Below are positions 1 to 6,393 of a stretch of DNA of 6,393 nucleotides, piece by piece (position 1 is the stretch's first letter; each line of letters begins with the position of its first letter). The translations under genes were made by a program, and so were the position numbers. Source of the DNA: JBFXAF01 sp050178915 (GTDB lineage: Bacteria > Pseudomonadota > Alphaproteobacteria > Rhizobiales > Rhizobiaceae); contig JBFXFO010000194.1 of the NCBI GenBank assembly GCA_050178915.1, positions 1 to 6,393 on the forward strand, in the 5' to 3' direction. Below the pieces are notes generated by a model, which saw only the letters and a program-made list of their open reading frames with translations, was not told the origin of the DNA and searched no databases.

Positions 1-206
1 CTGTCCGCGTTTTCAAGATCCTGCACCAATCGGGAGATGCCGTTCGATGTACGAACAGGCCTCTGTTGAAAAAGGCGGAAGGATGTGCGAGCCTTCGGAC
101 GTCTCGGGAGGAGACCTTCACCCGGCAGCCATGGAGGAACTGGCGCTGGTCGTGAAGTTCGCACAGCGAACAGCGGACAAACGTGCTGTCGCAGGGAGGA
201 ATGGGT

Positions 207-1061
207 ATGGTCGCCGTCATCGGACGCGCCGTGCCGGTCCGTTTCAACGGGCTGGAGCAATTCCCCATCCGCGCCAATTATGGTGGCATCGAATACTGCA
301 TTGCCGAGTCGAAGCCGTACACGCTCGAGTTCGCCAACGACCACGACGTGATCTGCCTGCTGCTCGGCGACATCGTCTCGCGCACGCGCTACGAGGACGA
401 CCGCGAGAAGCCGCTGGTGTTCCGCGGCGAGACCACCGCCTTCCACCCGCGCAACGGCAATGTGCGCGTCGCCGCCAGTTCCGTGCGCCACGGCTTCGTC
501 GCCTTCTCCTACCCGGAGGAGTTCCAGGCCGCGATTTCGGATTGCAGCCTGCGCGAGTTCCGCGCCTCGGGGAGCATCAACAACATCCACCAGGAGGCGA
601 TCCGCCACCTTGCCCGCTATGCGCGCGAGAAGATCGCCATGCGCGGCTCGCTCGACCCGCTGGAGATCCAGTATCTGGGGGGCATGGTCTATCTGGAGAC
701 CATCAGCGGGCTCAGCACGACCCGCCAGGCGGCTCCGCAGGGGCTGTCGGATGCAAGTTTCCGCCGCATCGTCGAATTCATCGACGCGGAGCTGGAGAAC
801 GACATTTCCTGCGAGGGGCTGGCGCGCGCTGTCGACCTGCCGCTGCGTGTCGTGTTCGGCGGCATGAAGGCGCGCACCGGCATGTCGCCCTACCAGTTCG
901 TCATCAGCCGCCGGGTCGAGCGCGCCCGCGCCCTGCTCGAAGGCTCCGACCTTCCGATCACCGAGATCGCGCTGGTCTGCGGCTTCGCCTCGCAGCAGCA
1001 CCTGACGGCCACGCTGTCGCGCAAGCTCGGCAGCACGCCGAGCCGCATCAGGCGTCACTAA
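207..1061 (+). CDS. AraC-family transcriptional regulator
   Basis: This predicted 284-residue protein is a DNA-binding regulator with the usual AraC layout. Residues 1 to about 180 form a variable N-terminal sensing/dimerisation region that I cannot assign to a ligand. A C-terminal AraC/XylS domain spans about 188-283. The first helix-turn-helix is near residues 200-225 (ISCEGLARAVDLPLRVVFGG). The second is near 249-275 (ITEIALVCGFASQQHL), matching the conserved 'I.eIA...GF.s...f...FK...G.tPs..R' pattern of the family. I chose ATG 207 because GGGAGGA at 194-200 sits 6 nt upstream. ATG 201 is too close to that site, and GTG 183 would place the site inside the gene. The gene is convergent with the IclR gene, with about 65 nt between their stops. 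It may regulate the neighbouring aromatic locus or belong to genes to the left; the sequence does not decide this. Confidence 0.92.
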   Translation: MVAVIGRAVPVRFNGLEQFPIRANYGGIEYCIAESKPYTLEFANDHDVICLLLGDIVSRTRYEDDREKPLVFRGETTAFHPRNGNVRVAASSVRHGFVAFSYPEEFQAAISDCSLREFRASGSINNIHQEAIRHLARYAREKIAMRGSLDPLEIQYLGGMVYLETISGLSTTRQAAPQGLSDASFRRIVEFIDAELENDISCEGLARAVDLPLRVVFGGMKARTGMSPYQFVISRRVERARALLEGSDLPITEIALVCGFASQQHLTATLSRKLGSTPSRIRRH

Positions 1062-1126
1062 CCTACTGGAATTTTTATCTTTCCTTGGTCGAGCGGCCCT
1101 CGAGAGGGCAGTCGCGAATCACGCCG

Positions 1127-1972
1127 TCAGGGGATTCGTGCGCTGATCTGCTTCGCCGTCTTCAGCGCCTCCGGCAGGCAGAGCGTCGTCAGCTTCTCGA
1201 GGCTCGTCTGCATCGTGTGGCCGCAGATGTTGATCGCCGCGATCACCTGGCCGCGCAGATTGCGGATCGGCACAGCCACCGCGATCAGCCCGGCTTCCAG
1301 TTCCTGGTCGATCACCGCATAGCCCTGTTCGCGCACCTGCCGGATCGCGGCGAGAACCTCGTCCATCTCGGTCAGCGTATTGCCGGTCTTTCGCTGAATG
1401 CTGCTCATCGCCAGCACGTCGCGCACGCAGTCCTCCGGCATGCCGGCGAGCAGTACGCGCCCCATGGCGGTGCAGTAGGCCGGCTTGCGCCCGCCGATGC
1501 GCACGTTGAGCGCCATCACCGTGTCCGCCGCGAAGGAGGCGACATAGACGACGTCGGTGCGGTCGAGCACGACGGCCGACACGTTTTCCTCGACGCGATT
1601 GCGCAGCACTTCGAGGAAGGGCGACGCGGCGGCGATCCAGGCATCGCCCGAATTGAGATAGCCGGACGCCAGTTCCACCACCTTTGGCGTCAGGCTGTAG
1701 ATGCCGTCATTGGCGTCTACATAACCGAGCATGCCGAGCGTGATCAGGCTGCGGCGCGCGGTGGCCCGCGTCAGGCCGGTCATCGCGCTCAGTTCCGACT
1801 GCGTCACCTTCGGCTTGCGCTGCAGCGCCTGCAGCACGGTGATGCCGTGCACCAGCCCGGCGACGACCTCGCGGTCATCCTCGATCGATTTCGTTGCTGT
1901 GCGGGTGCGTGTAGCAGTCGCCATTCCCGGCCGCCGGTCTGCCATGTTGTTCGGTATACGCACATACTCCAT
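1127..1972 (-). CDS. IclR-family transcriptional regulator, PcaR/PcaU/PobR-like
   Basis: This predicted 281-residue regulator has an N-terminal winged helix-turn-helix at about residues 38-92. The recognition region is VTQSELSAMTGLTRATARRS, followed by LGMLGYV and the wing ending YSLTPKV. The C-terminal IclR effector domain covers about 105-280 and includes GRKPAYCTAMGRVLLAG (151-167) and GYAVIDQELEAGLIAVAVPI. The 'RATARRSLITL..LGYV' and 'PAYCTAMGRVLLAG' segments are typical of the subgroup controlling beta-ketoadipate pathway genes. The start is uncertain. ATG 1972 has GGGAGG (1976-1981 on the complement) only 3 nt upstream; GTG 1990, ATG 1945 and ATG 1924 are alternatives in the same frame. 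The gene is divergent from the maleylacetate reductase gene, a usual arrangement for an IclR regulator and its target. The inferred role is control of that operon in response to an aromatic or ring-cleavage intermediate, and probably of its own gene. Confidence 0.93.
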   Translation of the reverse strand: MEYVRIPNNMADRRPGMATATRTRTATKSIEDDREVVAGLVHGITVLQALQRKPKVTQSELSAMTGLTRATARRSLITLGMLGYVDANDGIYSLTPKVVELASGYLNSGDAWIAAASPFLEVLRNRVEENVSAVVLDRTDVVYVASFAADTVMALNVRIGGRKPAYCTAMGRVLLAGMPEDCVRDVLAMSSIQRKTGNTLTEMDEVLAAIRQVREQGYAVIDQELEAGLIAVAVPIRNLRGQVIAAINICGHTMQTSLEKLTTLCLPEALKTAKQISARIP

Positions 1973-2024
1973 GGGCCTCCCGCTTGTCACTGACTAAATC
2001 ACGGTCCGAACATTCCAGACTCGC

Positions 2025-2052
2025 TTGACAGCGGAAAGTGCCACGCCCTAAC
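2025..2052 (+). promoter_or_regulatory. Candidate sigma-70-type promoter of the maleylacetate reductase operon
   Basis: A perfect -35 hexamer, TTGACA, lies at 2025-2030. Sixteen bases later is a weak -10 candidate, CCTAAC, at 2047-2052. Transcription would start near 2058-2060, leaving a leader of about 50 nt before ATG 2110. The weak -10 would suit a promoter that depends on an activator. The -35 box overlaps CGCTTGACA (2022-2030), a one-mismatch copy of CGCTTGTCA at 1981-1989; whether that pair matters is unknown. Confidence 0.5.
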
Positions 2053-2074
2053 TGGCGAAAAATTGCCACCGTGC

Positions 2075-2089
2075 GTTCGAATTGCGAAC
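2075..2089 (+). promoter_or_regulatory. Candidate IclR/PcaR-type operator palindrome
   Basis: GTTCGAATTGCGAAC is a perfect 5-bp inverted repeat, GTTCG and CGAAC, separated by 5 bases. Its 15-bp length and GTTCG half-site agree with my recollection of PcaR sites in Pseudomonas (GTTCGATAATCGCAC). It lies between the divergent PcaR-like gene and the maleylacetate reductase gene, about 15-30 nt downstream of the predicted transcription start. That position favours repression when occupied, although IclR proteins can also activate. A lone CGAAC half-site occurs at 2007-2011, inside an imperfect 17-bp palindrome at 2004-2020 nearer the regulator's own start. Confidence 0.55.
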
Positions 2090-2109
2090 AGCCGAGGTCA
2101 ACCGGGACG

Positions 2110-3174
2110 ATGCGCTCCTTCACCTACAACGGACTGCCGGCACGCGTCGTGTTTGGCGACGGCGCGCTTGGCAGCCTGGCCGGAGAGATCGAGCGGTGGG
2201 GCGCGAAGAGCGTGCTGGTCATCAGCACCCCGCACCAGAAGGACGATGGCAATGCACTCGTCGCAAAGCTGTCGTCTTACGGCGCCCGCCTCTATTCGAA
2301 TGCCACGATGCACACGCCCGTCAACGTCACCGACGACGCCATGCGGCTGGTGAAGGAAGCCGGCGTGGATCTGCTGGTCGCGCTCGGCGGCGGCTCGACC
2401 ATCGGCCTCGCCAAGGCGATCGCGCTGCGCACCGACCTGCCGCAGATCGCCATCCCCACAACCTATGCCGGTTCGGAGATGACGCCGATCCTCGGCGAGA
2501 CCAGGGACGGGTTGAAGACCACACAGCGTTCGATGAAGATCCTGCCCGAGGTGGTGATCTACGACGTCGACCTGACGATGTCGCTGCCGGCCGGCCTCTC
2601 CGGCACGTCCGGCATGAACGCCATCGCACACTCGGTCGAGGCGCTTTATGCCGAGGACAACAATCCGATCATCAGCCTGATGGCGGAGGAAAGCATCGGC
2701 GCGCTCGGACGCTCGCTGCCGAAGATCGCTGCCAACCCGCAGGACCGCGAGGCGCGCTCGGACGCGCAGTATGGCGCCTTCCTCGCCGGCGCCTGCCTCG
2801 GCGCGGTCGGCATGGCGCTGCATCACAAGCTCTGCCACACGATCGGCGGGACGTTCGACCTGCCGCATGCCGAGACGCACACGATCGTGCTGCCGCATGC
2901 GCTCGCCTACAACGCGCCGGCGACGCCGCGCGCCGTCGAGGCGGTCAACCGCGCGCTCGGCAGCAAGGATGCCGCGCGCGGTATCTTCGACCTGTCCGGC
3001 AAGGTGGGCGCGCCGCGTGCGCTGCGCGACCTCGGCATGCCGGAAGAAGGCATCGACAAGGCGACCGACCTCGCGCTAGCCAATCCGTACTGGAATCCGC
3101 GCCCGCTCGAGCGGGGCGGCATCCGCGAACTGATCGCGCGCGCCTGGGCCGGCGAGGAGCCGATGGCGGCGTGA
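2110..3174 (+). CDS. Maleylacetate reductase (iron-alcohol-dehydrogenase superfamily)
   Basis: This predicted 354-residue cytoplasmic enzyme reduces maleylacetate to 3-oxoadipate with NAD(P)H, linking hydroxyquinol or chlorocatechol cleavage to the beta-ketoadipate route. Its length matches the family (MacA, ClcE, TfdF, TcbF, GraC; about 350-360 residues). The N-terminal nucleotide-binding half carries ALGGGSTIGLAKAIAL (91-106) and IPTTYAGSEMTPI (115-127). The C-terminal helical half carries GMNAIAHSVEALY (168-180), ALHHKLCHTIGG (236-247) and LPHAETHTIVLPHALAYN (251-268). HHKLCHTIGGTFDLPHAETH is close to a signature of the family. Residue 170 is Asn where metal-dependent alcohol dehydrogenases usually have a metal-binding Asp; from memory, departures at this site are normal for maleylacetate reductases. 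I chose ATG 2110 because it gives the family N-terminus (MRSFTYNGLPARVVFGDG); GGGA at 2104-2107 and GAGG at 2094-2097 are modest ribosome sites. The 56-nt gap to the next gene suggests co-transcription with the transporter. Confidence 0.93.
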   Translation: MRSFTYNGLPARVVFGDGALGSLAGEIERWGAKSVLVISTPHQKDDGNALVAKLSSYGARLYSNATMHTPVNVTDDAMRLVKEAGVDLLVALGGGSTIGLAKAIALRTDLPQIAIPTTYAGSEMTPILGETRDGLKTTQRSMKILPEVVIYDVDLTMSLPAGLSGTSGMNAIAHSVEALYAEDNNPIISLMAEESIGALGRSLPKIAANPQDREARSDAQYGAFLAGACLGAVGMALHHKLCHTIGGTFDLPHAETHTIVLPHALAYNAPATPRAVEAVNRALGSKDAARGIFDLSGKVGAPRALRDLGMPEEGIDKATDLALANPYWNPRPLERGGIRELIARAWAGEEPMAA

Positions 3175-3230
3175 TGTTTTAGGTGAATCCGGGGCCGGAC
3201 GGTGCCGGTCATATTTCTGGGAGGACAGAC

Positions 3231-4553
3231 ATGACGATATCGAGTTTCGGCCGGGTTTCCCGGCGCCAGTTCATCAAGACGGGCGCCGCCGTCGGCGGCG
3301 CGGCCGCCATGTCGCCGCTGTTCGCGCCGTTCGTGCGCGCGCAGGAAGCCACCATCAAGCTCGGCTACGTCAGCCCGCAGACCGGCCCGCTCGCCGCCTT
3401 CGCCGAGGCCGACGATTTCATCATCGGCCAGTTCCGCGAATGGGCGAAGGACGGCATCGACGTCGGCGGCAAGAAATACGCGATCGAAGTCGTGGTGAAG
3501 GACTCGCAGTCGAATCCGAACCGCGCCGCGGAAGTGGCGAAGGAGCTGATCGTCACCGACGAGATCGACCTGATGCTCGTCGCCTCGACGCCGGAGACCA
3601 CCAACCCCGTCTCCACCCAGTGCGAGATCGAGGAAGTGCCCTGCATCTCCACCATGGCGCCGTGGCAGCCCTGGTTCATCGGCCGCCAGGGCAATCCGGG
3701 CGATCCGGCCAGCTGGCAGCCCTTCAAGCACACCTTCCACTATTTCTGGGGCCTGGAAGACGTCATCTCCGTCTTCACCAACATGTGGAACCAGCTGGAG
3801 ACCAACAAGACGGTCGGCGCGCTGTTCCCGAACGACGGCGACGGCAACGCCTGGGGCGATCCGAATGTCGGCTTCCCGCCGGCGCTCGCGGCGCAGAACT
3901 ACAAGCTGGTCGATCCGGGCCGCTACCAGAACCTGACCGACGATTTCTCGGCGCAGATCACCGCGTTCCAGAATGCGCAGGCCGATATCGTCACCGGCGT
4001 CGTGCTGCCCCCGGACTTCACCACCTTCTGGACGCAGGCCAACCAGAAGGGCTTCAAACCGAAGGCGGTCAGCGTCGGCAAGTGCATCCTCTTCCCGGTC
4101 GCGCTCGAAGCGCTCGGCAAGACCGGTAACAATCTGTCGTCGGAAGTCTGGTGGTCGCCGACCCACCCGTTCAAGTCGTCGCTGAACGGCATGAGCGCCG
4201 GCGATCTCGCCGCGGGCTTCACCGCCGCGACGGGCCGCCAGTGGACGCAGCCGATCGGCTTCATCCACTCGCTGTTCGAGTTCGCCGTCGACACGATCAA
4301 GCGCGCCGCCGACCCGAAGGACCCGGCCGCGCTGGTCGACTCGATCTCCAAGGTGGACCTGCAGACGATCACCGGCCCGATCAAGTTCGGGCAGGAGAAC
4401 GTGCCGCCTTTCGCCCGCGGCAACCTGTGCAAGACGCCGCTCGTCGGCGGCCAGTGGAAGCTGAAGGATGACGGCAAGTACGACATCATCGTTGTCGACA
4501 ACCAGACGGCGCCGGAAGTCCCGGTCGCCGGCAAGATGGAAGCCATCGCCTGA
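3231..4553 (+). CDS. ABC transporter periplasmic substrate-binding protein (HAAT/LivK type), Tat-exported
   Basis: This predicted 440-residue secreted binding protein would deliver substrate to the LivH/M-G/F-type importer encoded downstream. The N-terminus has a twin-arginine motif, S-R-R-Q-F-I-K at residues 10-16. A hydrophobic alanine/glycine stretch follows, then a likely cleavage site after V-R-A at residue 37. The mature part looks like a type I periplasmic binding fold (Peripla_BP_6/LivK-like). It opens with IKLGYVSPQTGPLAAF (42-57), then KDSQSNPNRAAEVAKELI (90-107) and a STPETTNPVS segment at about 119-128 where the family contacts ligand. Cys131 and Cys138 could form a disulphide. 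Tryptophans cluster in MAPWQPWF (142-149) and YFWG (171-174), which might favour a ring-bearing ligand, but that is inference. ATG 3231 is well supported by GGGAGG (3219-3224) with 6-nt spacing; upstream GTG 3183 lacks this and would precede the signal peptide. Despite the LivK family name, the ligand is unlikely to be simply leucine, given the neighbouring genes. Confidence 0.93.
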   Translation: MTISSFGRVSRRQFIKTGAAVGGAAAMSPLFAPFVRAQEATIKLGYVSPQTGPLAAFAEADDFIIGQFREWAKDGIDVGGKKYAIEVVVKDSQSNPNRAAEVAKELIVTDEIDLMLVASTPETTNPVSTQCEIEEVPCISTMAPWQPWFIGRQGNPGDPASWQPFKHTFHYFWGLEDVISVFTNMWNQLETNKTVGALFPNDGDGNAWGDPNVGFPPALAAQNYKLVDPGRYQNLTDDFSAQITAFQNAQADIVTGVVLPPDFTTFWTQANQKGFKPKAVSVGKCILFPVALEALGKTGNNLSSEVWWSPTHPFKSSLNGMSAGDLAAGFTAATGRQWTQPIGFIHSLFEFAVDTIKRAADPKDPAALVDSISKVDLQTITGPIKFGQENVPPFARGNLCKTPLVGGQWKLKDDGKYDIIVVDNQTAPEVPVAGKMEAIA

Positions 4554-4572
4554 TCGTCGACTGACCTTTCGA

Positions 4573-4607
4573 CGCCCGGCGCACCATAAGCGGCGCCGGG
4601 CGCTTTT
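4573..4607 (+). terminator. Intrinsic-terminator-like hairpin between binding-protein and ATPase genes
   Basis: A perfect 10-bp GC-rich stem, CGCCCGGCGC (4573-4582) with GCGCCGGGCG (4593-4602), closes a 10-nt loop. C and TTTT (4604-4607) follow immediately. It begins 19 nt after the binding-protein stop and ends 17 nt before the next start. It could be a partial terminator or a 3'-end stabiliser that keeps binding-protein mRNA in excess over the ATPase and permease mRNA, a common arrangement in importer operons. The U-tract is short, so readthrough is expected. Confidence 0.7.
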
Positions 4608-4624
4608 CATCCCGGGAACCGCCG

Positions 4625-5341
<717 letters not shown>

Positions 5342-5364
5342 CCTGCAATGTTTGGTCCCTTTGG

Positions 5365-5501
5365 CACCCCCCTCTGGCCTGCCGGCCATCTCCCCCTCAA
5401 GGGGGGAGATTGGCAGCTTCCAGGTGATCGCTTTGCTTGTGACGCAGGTGATTTGCGGGACGACCGTGGACAGCTGATGGCCGGCAGGCCAGAGGGGGGT
5501 G
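5365..5501. repeat. Composite palindromic intergenic repeat (rhizobial RIME/REP-like)
   Basis: Two perfect 25-bp inverted arms, 5365-5389 and 5477-5501, enclose 87 bp. Each arm carries a run of six C or G followed by TCTGGCCTGCCGGCC or its complement. Just inside the left arm a second hairpin, ATCTCCCCC (5388-5396) with GGGGGAGAT (5402-5410), overlaps its last two bases. The core also has CAGGTGAT twice (5421-5428 and 5445-5452). There is no credible gene in the 164 nt between the two ATPase genes, so the element fills most of the gap. From memory, very similar CCCCCTCTG...ATCTCCCCC...GGGGGAGAT elements are dispersed in Mesorhizobium and relatives; the family name is my suggestion. The transcript could fold into a long stem that affects stability or processing between livG-like and livF-like mRNA. 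Confidence 0.8.
5388..5410 (+). repeat. Inner hairpin of the composite repeat
   Basis: A 9-bp perfect stem, ATCTCCCCC and GGGGGAGAT, closes a 5-nt loop (TCAAG). A T-G wobble could extend it to 10 bp with a 3-nt loop. No T-run follows (TTGGCAGCTT), so it is not a standard intrinsic terminator. It competes with the outer 25-bp pairing only at its first two bases, so both structures could largely coexist. Confidence 0.7.
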
Positions 5502-5505
5502 GACG

Positions 5506-6207
5506 TTGACACTCCTCTCCATAAAAGACCTCGACGCGTTCTACGGCGACTTCCAGGCGCTGTTCGGCATCTCGGCGGAAGTGAACGAAGGCGAGACCGT
5601 CGCCATCATCGGCTCCAACGGCGCCGGCAAATCGACGTTCCTGAAATCGATCACCGGCCTGCTGCCGACGAAAAAGGACGCCATCCGCTTTGCCGGCGAC
5701 GCGATCGGCGCGCTGCCGGCGCCGGACGTGATGCGGCGCGGCATCGCCATGGTGCCGGAGGGCCGCAAGCTGTTCCCGTCGCTGTCGGTGGAGGAGAATC
5801 TGCTGATCGGCAGCTATGGCCGCACCGGCGAGGGCCGCTGGAACCTGAAGACGCTGTTCGAACTGTTCCCCATCCTCGGCGAGCGCCGCAGGAGCCCGTC
5901 CACGGCGCTTTCCGGCGGCCAGCAGCAGATGGTGGCCATCGGCCGCGCGCTGATGTCCAACCCGAAACTGCTGCTCTGCGACGAGATTTCGCTCGGGCTC
6001 GCGCCCATCGTCATCCGCGACATCTATGCCGCGCTGCCCGCCATCAAGGCGGAAGGCACGGCCATCGTCGTGGTCGAGCAGGACATCGTGCAGGCGATGA
6101 AGGTCTCCGACCGCGTCTACTGCTTCTCGGAGGGGCGCATGACGCTCACCGGCAGGCCGGACGAGCTGTCGCGCGAGGCGATCCACGATGCGTATTTCGG
6201 GCATTAG
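5506..6207 (+). CDS. livF: ABC transporter ATP-binding protein, LivF type (TTG start)
   Basis: This predicted 233-residue cytoplasmic ATPase is the second nucleotide-binding subunit of the importer. Walker A is GSNGAGKST at 36-44. MVPEGRKLFPSLSVEENL (82-99) is the LivF hallmark around the Q-loop region. The signature LSGGQQQ at 135-141 is canonical, and Walker B is LLLCDE at 155-160. The H-loop position is Gln192 (VVVEQD); from memory this is usual for LivF proteins. The C-terminus, HDAYFGH, is family-typical. The start must be TTG 5506. No ATG or GTG occurs in this frame between 5464 and there, and the next in-frame Met is residue 76, after Walker A. The G-rich stretch at about 5492-5502 that would pair with the ribosome belongs almost wholly to the right arm of the repeat at 5365-5501. 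A 9-nt gap separates it from the permease gene, implying tight co-translation. Confidence 0.93.
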   Translation: MTLLSIKDLDAFYGDFQALFGISAEVNEGETVAIIGSNGAGKSTFLKSITGLLPTKKDAIRFAGDAIGALPAPDVMRRGIAMVPEGRKLFPSLSVEENLLIGSYGRTGEGRWNLKTLFELFPILGERRRSPSTALSGGQQQMVAIGRALMSNPKLLLCDEISLGLAPIVIRDIYAALPAIKAEGTAIVVVEQDIVQAMKVSDRVYCFSEGRMTLTGRPDELSREAIHDAYFGH

Positions 6208-6216
6208 CGAGACGCC

Positions 6217-6393
6217 ATGACCCAGATCATCGACGTCATCATCCAGGGTATCCTGCTCGGCGGGCTCTACGCGCTGTTCGCCGCCGGCCTGTCGCTCATC
6301 TTCGGCGTCATGCGGCTGGTGAACCTGGCGCATGGCGACCTGATCGTGCTCGCCGCCTTCGTCATCCTCGCTGCCGTATCCTTCCTCGGACTG
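6217..6393 (+). CDS. livH: ABC transporter permease, LivH type (N-terminal part, runs off the right edge)
   Basis: An open frame of 59 codons from ATG 6217 continues to the end of the window. It encodes a hydrophobic start, MTQIIDVIIQGILLGGLYAL, then FAAGLSLIFGVMRLVNLAHG and DLIVLAAFVILAA. The 'G...GGlYAL.A.GLslifGvm..vN.AHGd' pattern is characteristic of LivH-family inner-membrane permeases of branched-chain-amino-acid-type importers. Two membrane segments are visible, at about residues 8-31 and 42-59. The complete protein should have roughly 290 residues. It starts 9 nt after the LivF-type stop with only a weak GCGAGACG ribosome site, so it may rely on translational coupling. A LivM-type second permease is expected just beyond the window. 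Confidence 0.92.
   Translation, partial: MTQIIDVIIQGILLGGLYALFAAGLSLIFGVMRLVNLAHGDLIVLAAFVILAAVSFLGL

Noticed and set aside
1..69. A + strand frame open from the left edge to TGA at 67-69, considered as the end of an upstream gene
   Set aside because: Only 22 residues are visible (LSAFSRSCTNREMPFDV...), with no recognisable motif.
1096..1109. GCCCT-CGAG-AGGGC hairpin between the convergent AraC and IclR genes, considered as a terminator
   Set aside because: The stem is only 5 bp, and no T-run follows on either strand, so it does not meet the standard for an intrinsic terminator.
47..1993. A 648-codon open frame on the + strand spanning both regulator regions
   Set aside because: It overlaps a well-supported AraC gene in another frame and is antisense to a well-supported IclR gene. 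Its product is Arg/His/Ala-rich without domains, as expected for a shadow frame in high-GC DNA.
2907..4610. A 567-codon minus-strand open frame opposite the reductase and binding-protein genes
   Set aside because: Its product is a low-complexity Arg/Asp/Gly-rich sequence and it is antisense to two genes with clear family motifs.

Overview
The window is high-GC, densely packed bacterial DNA. It probably comes from an alphaproteobacterium of the Hyphomicrobiales, in the Mesorhizobium/Phyllobacteriaceae range. The reasons are codon use, the style of the transporter and regulator proteins, and an intergenic G/C-run palindrome at about 5365-5501. That palindrome resembles the small dispersed repeats of rhizobial genomes; its chance translation gives an 'ISPLEGEMAGRPEGG'-like peptide that I recall from spurious rhizobial hypothetical proteins. 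The placement is made from memory, without a search.

Layout. At the left (207-1061, +) is an AraC-family regulator. It faces a convergent IclR-family regulator of the PcaR/PcaU/PobR type (1127-1972, -). The IclR gene is divergent from a maleylacetate reductase gene (2110-3174, +). Their shared intergenic region holds a perfect TTGACA -35 box and a perfect GTTCG-N5-CGAAC palindrome, a good candidate operator. Downstream on the + strand are a Tat-exported periplasmic substrate-binding protein (3231-4553), an intrinsic-terminator-like hairpin (4573-4607), a LivG-type ATPase (4625-5341), a 137-bp composite palindromic repeat (5365-5501), a LivF-type ATPase with a TTG start (5506-6207), and the start of a LivH-type permease that runs off the right edge (6217-6393).

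How the parts fit. Maleylacetate reductase converts maleylacetate to 3-oxoadipate. It is the last dedicated step of hydroxyquinol, resorcinol/gamma-resorcylate and chloroaromatic degradation, feeding the beta-ketoadipate route. A PcaR-like regulator next to it and a branched-chain-amino-acid-type (HAAT) ABC importer after it suggest an inducible uptake-plus-catabolism locus for an aromatic or related acid, not an amino-acid transporter. The ring-opening enzyme and the second permease (LivM type) are not in the window, so the substrate cannot be named.

Points of most interest: the repeat whose right arm ends 4 nt before the livF-like start and seems to supply its Shine-Dalgarno sequence; a LivG ATPase without a recognisable LSGGQ signature paired with a LivF ATPase with Gln at the H-loop, which predicts one competent and one degenerate ATP site; and the candidate IclR operator.
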